Shown piece after piece: positions 1 to 9,772 of a DNA stretch of 64,000 nt. The notes beneath the pieces are model-generated. The model did no database searches, was not told the DNA's origin, and saw nothing but the letters and a program-made list of their open reading frames with translations. The first letter of the stretch is position 1, and each line of letters opens with the position of its first letter. The stretch is from Linanthus parryae (Eukaryota; Streptophyta; Magnoliopsida; Ericales; Polemoniaceae), in contig JALGPY010000003.1 of assembly GCA_023055425.1 (NCBI GenBank), forward strand, positions 63,348,991-63,412,990. The letters run 5' to 3'. The position numbers were made by a program, and so were the translations under genes.

Positions 1-685
1 TTACTCAACAATCACACGTTACTTGCTTGTATCGCGGCATCACACCATGGTTAATTAAAATCGTCTTGATTTGGCAAGACCAAATTTTAATAGAACTTGA
101 TCATGATGGGTGTTTAAGTAAGAGAAGGCAAAAACGCAATATATCGTCTGAGGGATTTACTTGTCATTATTAATTGTTTTGTTGATCCTATCAACTTGAT
201 CTACTTATTTTGATTGGGAAATCCCAAATAAAAGATCAACCTTATTTATTATTATCTTGTTACGTTTTGCATGCATCAACCATACACCAAAATAAATAAC
301 AAGACAATAAATAAATAAATAAATAAAAAATAAGTAAATAAACATGACATGAATGTGGCCCCTAAGACTAAGATATTCCCAAGCCAATGAGAATATTTAT
401 AAGCCCTAAAGTGACAAGCTCATCTCCATGTGCCTCCACCATGGTCACGCGTCCTAGGCTTGCGAGTCCTCAATTTTCTTTGTGGTTCCTTGATTCTTTG
501 GTCTTCTTCTCCATGTCTTGACTATCATCTAACTTTCCAATACTAGCTAGCATATATACTAAATGGAGAGACCTCACAAGCGAGGGAGAAGACGACACGC
601 ATGACGTAAAAGAAATTAATTACATTAATTCCAATAAAACTAAACCAAACCACAAAATAAACATCCACAACCTGGGCCATATCCA
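1..685 (-). mobile_element. Leader region of reversed Copia element A' (left of the Copia-A insertion)
   Basis: Read on the minus strand, this stretch matches the leader of Copia A on the plus strand at about 2640-3420. Shared blocks include the 'cttgtcactttaggg' region and the 'gtgtgattgttg' end. The sequence resumes at 40086, where the minus strand continues as the rest of the same leader, then a PBS and an LTR. It is therefore the host copy A' into which Copia A inserted. The last five bases (681-685, ATCCA) are the left target-site duplication. No coding function is seen; the small minus-strand ORF at 205-387 is low-complexity leader. The element continues beyond the left edge. Confidence 0.8.
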
Positions 686-2071
686 TGTTGGAATAGGTGC
701 CATAGAGGCAATCTATATTTAATATGAATAATGTTTGGCTAGAACATTCATTTTTATTTATTGAGATATTTTATATAATGAAGTCCTTAGATACAATGTG
801 TTGTTTATCTTAAATATCTCTAGTCCATTATATAAAGGGACGATCAATTATAGACTAGTATGTGGGTAGATTGATATGGAGATATCAAGTCTGACACATG
901 GGTATGCATTATGAGTAATGTCATACTGGATTGACCCACAACGAGAAGGATACATTAGGTTATGTCAAAGTCACAATCGCTTCTCGTAGTGCTAATGATA
1001 TTGTGATCCTTAGACTTGAAGTCACTAGATGCTCTGTTGTGGAATATCACGTTTTGATGTTGTCAAATGTTGCACCTTAATGGGGTAACTATAAAGATAG
1101 TTATCGGGCATGATAGGAAGCAAGCTTAGAGATCATAGTGACGTAGAGAGAATTTGTCCCTCCTACATAATGGGAGCTAATATCCATGGGCCACTCAAGG
1201 GATGGTGCTTATAGAATGTCTGGCCAGACTTAGATAAATCAATAAGGGGATATTGATGTTATCTGCTCACATAAGCATATTTCCAGAATCAAGAAACTAT
1301 GAATTGGATATACGAGTGTGACTAATATGTCTCGTTTCCAATGGATATGGAGACAAAGGGATAACACAATACATGAACATTGGGCACAAGGTTTGTCGAG
1401 ATCACTTACTTATTTCTATTGGTTGGGTGGCATGGATGTGTTGCTAGACACCGTTCAATCTTAGTAACTGGTTACTACCAACTAAGTAGAAACCTATTGA
1501 GTCACACACCTGATGGATTAAATTGGATGTTGGTATTAATTAGTTGGACTAATTAATAAAAGGATTATACCGCAGCCACAAGCAAACTTAGTAGGACTAA
1601 TTTGAAAGTGGACTAATCCATGTAAGGACATAATTAGTATTGGGGCTTTTATGTAGTTAATAAAGAGTTATTACTATATGAAGGAACTCTATCTTGTTAT
1701 TTCTCAAGACAAGTCATTATTGAGAGAACATAACAAAGCAAAGAGAGTGAGCAACTATAGAGGCCGAACCCTATTGCCGCCCCATCACCCGTCAGCTACC
1801 AAAGGCGGACCGCCCCTCCTTTGCCTCGTTTTGCATGATCCATTCCTCCTTCTTATGTTGGTAGCACTACAGGTGGGAAGGAATCCAATAAAAAATACAA
1901 GGTGTGGATACTCGTAGAGTCGAAGACACTATTCTTAGTGTGATCTCGCAATCTAAGGTACACATCTTTATGCCCTTATCATGTTATGATGGCTTGCCTG
2001 TGATCCTTGGAGGGATTTGAGCAGGATTAATTTTTGTTATTCTGCTGTGTAACCTGCATCAAAATCCTACA
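686..2071 (+). repeat. 5' LTR of Copia A
   Basis: Starts TGTTGG and ends CCTACA, directly before the PBS, and matches the 3' LTR at 38689-40085 along its length. The likely TATA region is near 1671-1680, where the 3' LTR reads TATATAAAGG but this copy reads TATATGAAGG, so its promoter may be weakened. The 79-residue ORF at 1678-1917 lies inside the transcribed LTR and is not treated as a gene. Confidence 0.9.
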
Positions 2072-2072
2072 G

Positions 2073-2084
2073 TGGTATCAGAGC
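2073..2084 (+). promoter_or_regulatory. Primer-binding site of Copia A (initiator tRNA-Met type)
   Basis: TGGTATCAGAGC begins one base after the 5' LTR. This is the standard plant Copia PBS complementary to the 3' end of initiator tRNA-Met, and it fixes the LTR end and the element's orientation. Confidence 0.92.
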
Positions 2085-2781
2085 CACAGTTCATAGCGCA
2101 TAACATGATCATATGTGTTACAGTTTTCAGTTTATACACCGTATTGTTTATATTACGCAAAAACTGAAATTAATTGGTATATTAGATGCAAATCAAGACA
2201 AACAAGACCTAATTTAACATTGTATGTGAAGATTGGTGAGTTTGATCACATAGGATGTGAACAATCTTGGATCTAGGAACTAGGGTTTGGGCACAGGCTT
2301 GGAAAAGGGGGTTTTCAAGCTTGGAAACAACTAAGCTTGGGTTACAAGGCAATGAATTGTTTTGGAAACAATTCCATAGGGAGTTTCGGCCGCCTAAGGG
2401 ACCGCCCCCTTGCCTTGCCGCCCAAGCTAGGGCACGACCAAGGGGCTGAGCCGGCCTAGCGTGCGGCCTAGCCGCGCGTGAGGCTTGGCCGACCGCCCCA
2501 AGGCCTTGCCTTCGTCCTAGGGTGGTTCGGCCATGGTGGATGGTGGACTCCTTGGACTATTTTGACCCTAGTTTCCTAATTTCAAACTTAAATTGAACAA
2601 GCGCATTAAAATTGTTTTTAACTGTATTATGTGCTTTGTTGCATGGTGGATGGATATAGCCTAGGTTGTGGATGTTTACTTTTTGTGGTTTGGTTTACGA
2701 CCTGCGAGCTGATTAAATTAATGTAATAATTAGTTAATTTTTACGACCTGCGAGCTGATCATCTTCTGAACATATGAGGTT

Positions 2782-2868
<87 letters not shown>

Positions 2869-3769
2869 TTCTAGATGTTAGGCTACAATTAGTATATTTA
2901 GATGATAGCCAAGAGCATGGAGAAGAAGACCGGAGGACCAAGAAGCCACAAAGACGATGAGCACTCCCATACTAGGCGCGCGTCTATGGTGGAGCACATG
3001 GAGATGAGCTTGTCACTTTAGGGCATATAGATATTATCATTGACTTGGTCATATCTTAGTCTAGGGGCCATATCCATGCCACATTATTTTTCTTTTGTGG
3101 ATGTTTATTGTTTGTCTTGTTATTTATTTTGTATGTATGGATGATACAAGCAAAACGTTAACAAGATAATAATAAACAAGTTTGATCTTTTATTGTGGAT
3201 TGCCCATTCCAAATAAGTAGATCATGTTGATAAGATCAACCCAACAATTAAATAATGACTATTAAATTCCTCAATGGAAATATTGCGTTTTTCCTTCCCT
3301 TGCCTAAACACCCTTCACGATCAAGGTCAATTAAATTCGGGCTTGTCAAAGCAAGGCGTTTTAATTCACTTTGGTATGTTGCGGCGACACAAGCAAGTAA
3401 TGTGTGATTGTTGAAGCAAGAGGTTGGACGCAACTGGGCAAAGTCAATTGGATTGATGAGCCTAGAGGCATGACAATTAGGTGTTATCTAAAGGATAATA
3501 AATAAGGAGTTATTCGCCTAATTGGACCAAGAGTTGCATGGGATGCAATTGGAAGGGTTCCTACCTAAATAACCAATTCTTGGGTGACTTGCCAAAGCAA
3601 GCTCAAGAATAAGTGAAATATGGATCATGGACACACTAGAAAATATATATGATATTTTTCGCATTAATGCTGAGGACTATTAATCCGATAAAAATAGTGG
3701 CAGCTACATTTAATGATTTAGCCATTGTTGAATATAGTTATACTGTTCAAAATACTGAAATTGCACATT
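2085..3769 (+). other. Untranslated leader of Copia A
   Basis: This 1.7-kb stretch between the PBS and the solo-LTR insertion holds no convincing gene. It has a GC-rich block at about 2385-2530, a repeated 'acgacctgcgagctgat' motif (about 2698 and 2743) and a long TTTA microsatellite. Its right half (from 3160) is the start of the tandemly amplified unit. The same leader appears inverted at 1-685 and 40086-40641 in A'. Gag translation would start after it, at 5283. The 60-residue ORF at 2267-2449 is not conserved in A' and is dismissed. Confidence 0.7.
2781..2870 (+). repeat. (TTTA)n microsatellite, about 90 bp
   Basis: An almost uninterrupted run of TTTA units inside the Copia-A leader. The reversed copy A' has only a short TTTA-type run and at a different place in the leader (about 305-335). 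Confidence 0.97.
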
Positions 3770-3774
3770 TCTCG

Positions 3775-5261
3775 TGTTGGCTCAAAGACCCTTAAGTGTG
3801 TTTTGAGAAGTAACTATTTTGAGTGATGAAAGACAAAGACAAAGTATTTCTGAGGCTTCAAGGCCTTGAGATACTGGGCAGAGCTTCAAAGCCTTGAGAG
3901 TAGCTTTATTATGCTGAATGCTCTAACAATCTTGTGTTGCAGATTGGCTATCTGATAATTAAGATCAGAGATTTGCTACAAATACTTATGTTCTATATTC
4001 TCTATATATCTAACACAATTGCAGATATCCTGATCAGAGAGAATCATAGATTTCTGGTTTCAACTTTGAAAGACTGTGAAGCATGTTCAGAGCTTCAAGG
4101 CCTTGAGATGTGCCTTGAGCTGCTGACAGCTTTACAGAGTTAATTTAATTCTTTCTTGCAGGGTTTGATCTTTATTATTATGATTGTTTAATGACTTATA
4201 AAAGTATTAAACTAGTTTATCATGAGTTATGTGTTTCAGAAGTTAATCAGATTATTGTTTTATTCACTCATCTAGTTTTATTCAGAAATTGGAAATCCAA
4301 ACAGACTTAGTGTTGTTAGATTTATGGATTTTGTTGTTGATGTGTTTTAATGTTGTTGCAGGTTTGTTAAACGTGCAAATACAATCTCAACAAACTCCAA
4401 CGGATATCTACTCAAAGATGTTTGAATTGTAGTTGGAAAGGATGAGGATTTGCAGGAACTGAGATCCTAAAATCTCTTATTCAGTTGCAGTGAGTGGATA
4501 AAAGTCTGGTTTGAATTTTGAAAGAAGGAGAAGCTTGCAGAGAACTGAGAGAGGTGTGGAATATTCGTGGGAGATCAAACATTCAAACTCACATACATTC
4601 AGACTTCAATTCCAGCTTTGAGAAGATCAATCATTCCAGTTTCCTGAAGAACACATCCAGGCCTTCATAAGCTTATTCTTCTACTGTGTTCTTCTTCTGT
4701 TTTGTAATCTGCTTATATTTTTTATATATAAAACCTCACTAAACCTAGTGGTTGGTTTTTCAAGTGAACAACAAGAGGTTCTTGTTAGCTCAACACTTAG
4801 TAGCTGATACTAGATAGGTTTGGAACCACAAGCTGTATAGGTGTAAGGGAATTCACTTAGGCTTGAAGATCTAGGGCTGTTTCTGTGTGAGTAATAAGAA
4901 GTGTTTGCCAATCCTGGTGGGATTAGATCCCTCAGGTAGAGATTAGGTCCATTGGGACTGAACTCTGTAAATTGCCTTGTGTTCTTTACTTTACAGTTTT
5001 GTTATTTTCTGTTGCACACAACTCAAATCAAACTAGGGTTTATAAACTGTTCAGAACTGGTTATAGTTCAAGGCCTTGAAGCTTTCTGTTTTGCCTTTAA
5101 AAGTTTCTGACTGTTTTCTAAAATCTCAAGGCCTTGAGATTTGAGTCTCTCACATATTTAATTAGTTAAAAATTTGTATTTAGCAAAAAGTTTCCATACT
5201 CTATTCAACCCCCCTTCTAGAGTATTTTGGTCCTGTATTTAGTCTACATTACGAACTTTCA
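3775..5261 (+). mobile_element. Solo LTR C (SIRE-like Copia subfamily)
   Basis: A 1,487-bp sequence starts TGTTGG and ends CTTTCA. It is flanked by TCTCG on both sides (3770-3774 and 5262-5266), with no internal domain. It is clearly related to the LTRs of element B but diverged. It carries several copies of the CAAGGCCTTG palindrome (about 3856-3870, 4094-4107, 5068-5080 and 5121-5142). A single LTR with an intact TSD is the usual product of LTR-LTR recombination. It separates the Copia-A leader from its gag start. Confidence 0.92.
5121..5142. repeat. 22-bp perfect palindrome in LTR C
   Basis: The core CTCAAGGCCTTGAG is extended symmetrically by AAAT on the left and ATTT on the right, making a perfect 22-bp dyad. 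The equivalent site in tandem units 2 and 3 has lost the symmetry by one base (AAGGCCTAGAG). Confidence 0.95.
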
Positions 5262-5282
5262 TCTCGTTTTTGTAGAATTCCA

Positions 5283-6383
5283 ATGACAAACAATCACGCA
5301 TCGACTTTATCCCTGCGATCTTTCCTCGAAAAGGACAAGTTGTCTGGAACAAATTTCTTGACTGGTACAGAAACTCAAGGATCGTCCTTAAGCAGGAAAA
5401 GAAATTGTACGTCTTAGTTAATCCTATACCAGCACCACCCCAGGATGAGTCTGTTCTAGCTGCCGTGATAGAACATCATAAACATGTGGATGATTCTAAT
5501 GATGTGACTTTTCTCATGCTTTGCACCATGACCTATGAGCTTCTGAAGCAACACGATAACATGGAAGCCTACGATATGATCGAACACTTGAAATAGTTGT
5601 TTCAAGAACAGGAAAGGCATGAGCGGTATGAAGTGTCCAAGGCACTGTTCAAGAACAATATCGCAGAAGAAAACCCAGTTGGACCTCATGTACTCCGAAT
5701 GATCGAATACATGAAGAACCTCACAAGGCTGGGGTTCCCACTCGGCCAAGAGTTGGCAAATGATCTTGTCTTGCAATCCTTTCCTGACAGTTATAACCAG
5801 TTCATCATGAACTATAACATGAATGAGATCAGTAAAGCTCTGCGGGATTTGCTGAACATGCTAAGGATAGCTGAACAAAGCATCATGAAAGGCAAAGGCA
5901 AAGGCAAAGCCATAATAATGGTGAATACTAAGAAGGGCAAGGGAGTTGCATACTTCTAAAGGAAAGTGCAAGAAACTTGCAAAGTCCAAGGAAACCCTGA
6001 AGCCTAGTGGGGCGTGGCTAAAGGTGATTGTCACTACTATAGCCAGCCGGGTCACTGGAGGAGGAATTTCCCCAAGTATCTGGAGGATAAAAAGCTTGGA
6101 ATAGTGATTCCACCACCACCAGGTATTTTTTTATACACGTCAATATATCTATTTCTGCATCTTGGGTATTGGATACTGGATGTGGATCTCACATTTGTCG
6201 AAATGTGCAGGATTTGAAAAGAAGTAGAAGACTGGCTAAATGGGAGATGGATTTGCGCGTCGAGAATGGAGCAAGAGTTACTGCATTAGCTATAGGCGTG
6301 TATGAGATATCTTTTCCTTTTGGACTTATTTTAGAATTAGACAATTGCTATTATGTGCCTGCTATGAGCATAATCATTATTTC
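5283..6383 (+). pseudogene. Copia-A gag and start of protease, unit 1 (broken)
   Basis: The ATG at 5283 begins a Copia Gag. Its N-terminal part reads on into LSGTNF, then shifts frame near 5355 (one base missing), resumes as the 5405-5596 frame with the DWYRN and LKQEKK blocks, meets a TAG at 5594-5596, and continues to a second frameshift near 5945. Beyond that are a zinc knuckle (CHYCSQPGHWRRN, whose last Cys is Phe here) and the protease motif LDTGCGSH. Coding stops at the insertion of element B after ATTTC (6379-6383). The gag family packages element RNA. Units 2 and 3 share the frameshifts and the TAG; the less damaged relative E (from 47281) has the same region open. Confidence 0.85.
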
Positions 6384-7863
6384 TGTTGAGTCAAGATCCC
6401 TGAATGTGCTTTGATTGGTAATTGTTTTGAGTGATGAAAGACAAAAGGCTAAGACATTAGCAGCAAAGGCATTTCAGTTATCTCAAGGCCTTGAGATTGA
6501 ATAAACTTCAAAGCCTTGAGTTATTTTATCCTGCTATGTGTTCTAACATTTTTGTGTTGCAGAATTGGATATCTGATTATGAAAATCAGTGATTTATGGT
6601 ATATACTTGTGGTTTGTACTATTTATATATCTAACACAATTGCAGATGATCAGAACAGGAAGAAGCAAAGTTATCTGGGTTTAAATTTGAAATGCTGTGA
6701 AACAGGTTCAGAGCTCCAAGGCCTTGAGATATGCCTTGAGATGCTGACAGTTTTTACAGAACTTAATTGATTCTTTCTTGCAGGTTATGACTCTTAGTAT
6801 TGTGATTATTTACTCACTTCTAAGTGTCTTAAACTTGTTTTTCATGACTTATTTGTTCTAGGGAATATGCAGATTATTGTTCTAAGTTTATTAAACAGTT
6901 TTATCAGAAACTGTATAACCAAACAATCTCAGTACTGTTAGATGTTTGGATTTTGTTGTTGCAGTGTTTCTATGCAGTTGCAGGGTTGGAAAACGTGCAG
7001 AAGAAATCTCAACAAAATCCAACGGATATCCACATGAAGCTGTTTGAATTTATGTTGAAAACAGAAGGAGGATTTGTAGGAACTAAGATCCTAAAATCTC
7101 TCAATCAGTTGCAGCTGTGGATAAAAAGAGACTGGTTTGAATTTTGAAGGGGAGAGGGGCTTGCAGAATACTCTGAGAGGTGTGAAAAATTTGTGGGAGA
7201 TCATTCACTCAAACACACAATCATTCAAGCTTCATTCCAGACTTCTGAAGATCAAATCAATCCAGTCATTCCTGAAGAACACTTCCTGGATTCAACAGCT
7301 TATCTTTATACTGTGTTCTTCATCTGTACTTCATCTGTGTATCTCTTTATTATCTTAAACCTCACTGAACCCAGTGGTTTGTTGTTCAAGTGAACAACAA
7401 GAGGTTCTTGTTAGCTCAACAGTTAGTAGCTGGAACTAGATAGGTTTGGAACCACAAGCTGTATAGGTGTAAGGGAAATCACTTAGGCTTGAGTAATAAG
7501 AAGTGTTTTCCCAATCCTGGTGGGATTAGATCCCTCAGGCAGAGATTAGGTCCATTGGGACTGAACTCTGTAAATTACTTTGTGTTCTTTACTTTTCTGT
7601 TTGATTATTATCTGCTGCACACAACTCAAATCAAACTAGGGTTCATAAGCTGCTTATAATTGTTCACAGTTCAAGGCCTTGAAGCTTACATCTTTTCCTT
7701 AGTGATTTTAGACAGTTTACAAAATCTCAAGGCCTTGAGATTTGAGTTTCACACAAAGCTTTCTTGTTAAACTTTAAGATTTGCAAAAAGTTTCCATACT
7801 CTATTCAACCCCTCCCTTCTAGAGTATTTAGGTCTTGTATTTAGTCTACATTACACACTTTCA
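6384..7863 (+). repeat. 5' LTR of element B (LTR B, copy 1)
   Basis: Begins TGTTGAGTCAAG and ends ACACTTTCA, 1,480 bp. It is the same LTR as at 15575 (3' LTR, cut by G), 28768 and 33598. It holds palindromes of the CAAGGCCTTG family at about 6480-6500, 6716-6729, 7671-7684 and 7722-7743. Confidence 0.92.
7722..7743. repeat. 22-bp perfect palindrome in LTR B
   Basis: Same dyad as at 5121-5142 in LTR C: core CTCAAGGCCTTGAG with symmetric AAAT and ATTT extensions. It is kept perfect in LTR B copies 1-3. Confidence 0.95.
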
Positions 7864-7865
7864 AT

Positions 7866-7877
7866 TGGTATCAGAGC
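7866..7877 (+). promoter_or_regulatory. Primer-binding site of element B
   Basis: TGGTATCAGAGC lies two bases after the LTR end and is complementary to the initiator tRNA-Met 3' end. Copies recur in units 2 (about 30256, CGGTATCAGAGC) and 3 (about 35107). Confidence 0.92.
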
Positions 7878-7914
7878 TTGTGTCACTGTTTTTAGATTTA
7901 ACAATATGGTGACT

Positions 7915-9772
7915 ATGAGTAATGTAGGAGATGGTGGATTCTCACACGGAAGAGCTGCCAACAGACCTCCATTGTTCTGTGGTGACAATTTCATGCACTG
8001 GAAGGCATTGATGAAGATGTTCATCATAGATCAAGACATGTAACTATGGTCAATAGTTCAGAATGGTCCTCATGAGTATTACACTACAATTGATGGAGTC
8101 AGAACTGTCAAGTATGAGGAAAATCTCTCAGTTACTGAACTGGAAATAATTACAAAGCTACGAATTTGCTATACTGTGCTTTAAATGTGGATGAGTTCAA
8201 CAAAGTGTCAAACTGCAAAAGTGCCAAAGAAGTGTGGGATAAACTGGTGGTGACATATGAAGGAACCAGCCAGGTTAAGCAGACAAAAATCAACATACTT
8301 CTGAGGTTATATGAGTTGTTCAAGATGAATTCAGATGAGACCATCATGGAAATGTTCAAAAGATTCACTGATGTGGTGAACAACCTGGAGTCATTGGGAA
8401 AGAAGTTCTCAAATCAAGAGAAGGTAAGAAAGATTCTGAGAAGTTTGCCAAAAGCAAAGTGGGAGCCAAAGACAACAGCCATTGAGGAAGCTCAGGACTT
8501 GAGTCTTCTTCAACTAGATGATCTACAAGGAAAGCTGCGCACTCATGAAATGTCTATGAAGGATGTGGAAGGTGATCTGAGTGAAAATATCAGGAACGTA
8601 GCTCTTAAGGCAAAAGACAGCGAAAAATCTCAAAGCCTTGAGACTGAGGAGGAACCTGATGATGAAGAGGCTTTAGCATTGATCTCCAAGGCCTTGGCCA
8701 TGATTCTCAAAAAGAAAAGGAACTCTGGTAACAGGGATTACAACAGAGAGAGATCAAGACCCTCAGGCAGCAAGGATTACAAAAGGTAAATCCTCATCAC
8801 AGTCACATAAAACTAAAGTAATGAATTGTTTTGAGTGTAGTGATGCAGATCATTTAGTAAGGGACTGTCCACAAAAGAAGAAGAACATGAACTTTGAGAA
8901 AAAGGATGGTGACAACCGAAGAAAGAAAGCCATGATGGCTTCCTGGAGTGATTCTGATTCATCAAGTGATTTAGACACAGAAGAAGAGCAAGCAAACTTA
9001 TGCTTCATGAAAAAGCATAATGAGGAAAGTTTATCAGACAGAGACATTGAAGACATTGTAAAAAATTTACTTGCTAGTCCTTCTGATGTACTTCCTGAAA
9101 TTCTCAAAAGTATGTTTTTGAATGAGGAGAGTTATAGAAATGAGATTTCTTCTTTAAAGATTAAGGTTTATGAGCAGGTAAAAGAGAACCTGGACCTAGT
9201 ATTTTCAAACAAAACTGTTGAAGTTTCTAAGACAAAGGTGGAAAAAGACTTCAAGGTCTTGGACAGTAGGTTCAAAGTCTTGAAGGCACAGATAAAAGAG
9301 GTTGTTGATCAAAAAACTCTTTTAACTGAAATATATGCTGATCTAAAAGCTCATTCTGAGAATTTAGAATAACATATCTGTACTTTGACTGAGAAACTTC
9401 AAGAGTCCAAGAAGGTCCTAGCTAAGTTTACAGGCTCAGAACATAATCTAAATCTCATTCTTGGAGGAATTCTGAAATCAATGCATAAAAGTGGGATTGG
9501 CTATAATCCAAATTTTCCAAAGAAATGCCAAACTACTTTTGTCAAATCTGGTAGCAGACATTCTCCAGAATGTCATTACTGTGGAAAAATTGGTGATGTC
9601 AGATTAACTTGTCCCTTGAGAAGATCAGAACCTCATATTATGAGGAATACTTATCCTTATCAGCTTAAGGGACAGGTTAGGCAGATTTGGGTTCCAAAAG
9701 GAATTAGGCCACCTAATATGGCTGATTCTGAGTATGACTCAAAATTCTGCACTTGGTCTAATAGCCTGTTGA
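7915..9772 (+). pseudogene. Element B gag (SIRE-like Copia Gag), broken
   Basis: The start is taken as ATG 7915, because element D keeps the same start (46351) while the upstream ATG at 7906 is not shared. An in-frame TAA at 8041 (codon 43) and a frameshift near 8150 precede the long frame 8166-8789, which holds the typical Copia Gag region (EVWDKLV, TSQVKQTKI, IEEAQDL). A CX2CX4HX4C zinc knuckle starts at 8827. A second cysteine cluster (from 9571) has Asp in place of His (9595-9597). An acidic, Ser-rich stretch and a long helical, possibly coiled-coil region lie between them. A further stop separates 8821-9372 from 9385. The palindrome family shows up as SQSLE (near 8627). Confidence 0.82.

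Larger units (their letters stand above)
3160..7990 (+). repeat. Tandem unit 1, the in-place source copy of a 4.8-kb segmental duplication
   Basis: This span runs from the Copia-A leader through solo LTR C, broken gag, LTR B and into the first part of element B. It recurs at 25864-30380 and 30381-35231, and its start recurs at 35232. The junction between copies joins B sequence ending 'ggtgacaatt' to Copia-A leader starting 'aacaagataat', with about 2 bp (TT) of shared sequence at the two breakpoints. Here the unit is continuous with the rest of element B, so this is the ancestral arrangement. Confidence 0.85.

Noticed and set aside
2073..2084. tRNA gene at the initiator-Met-like match
   Set aside because: Only the 12-base PBS is present, with no cloverleaf around it; the same holds for the other PBS sites.
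5456..5776. 106-residue minus-strand ORF (also at 32696-32995)
   Set aside because: It is the antisense shadow of Copia-A gag and persists because of the sense codon composition.
3775..7863. CRISPR-like array made of the CAAGGCCTTG repeats
   Set aside because: Spacing is irregular, copies sit in genes as well as LTRs, and the setting is a plant nuclear genome.
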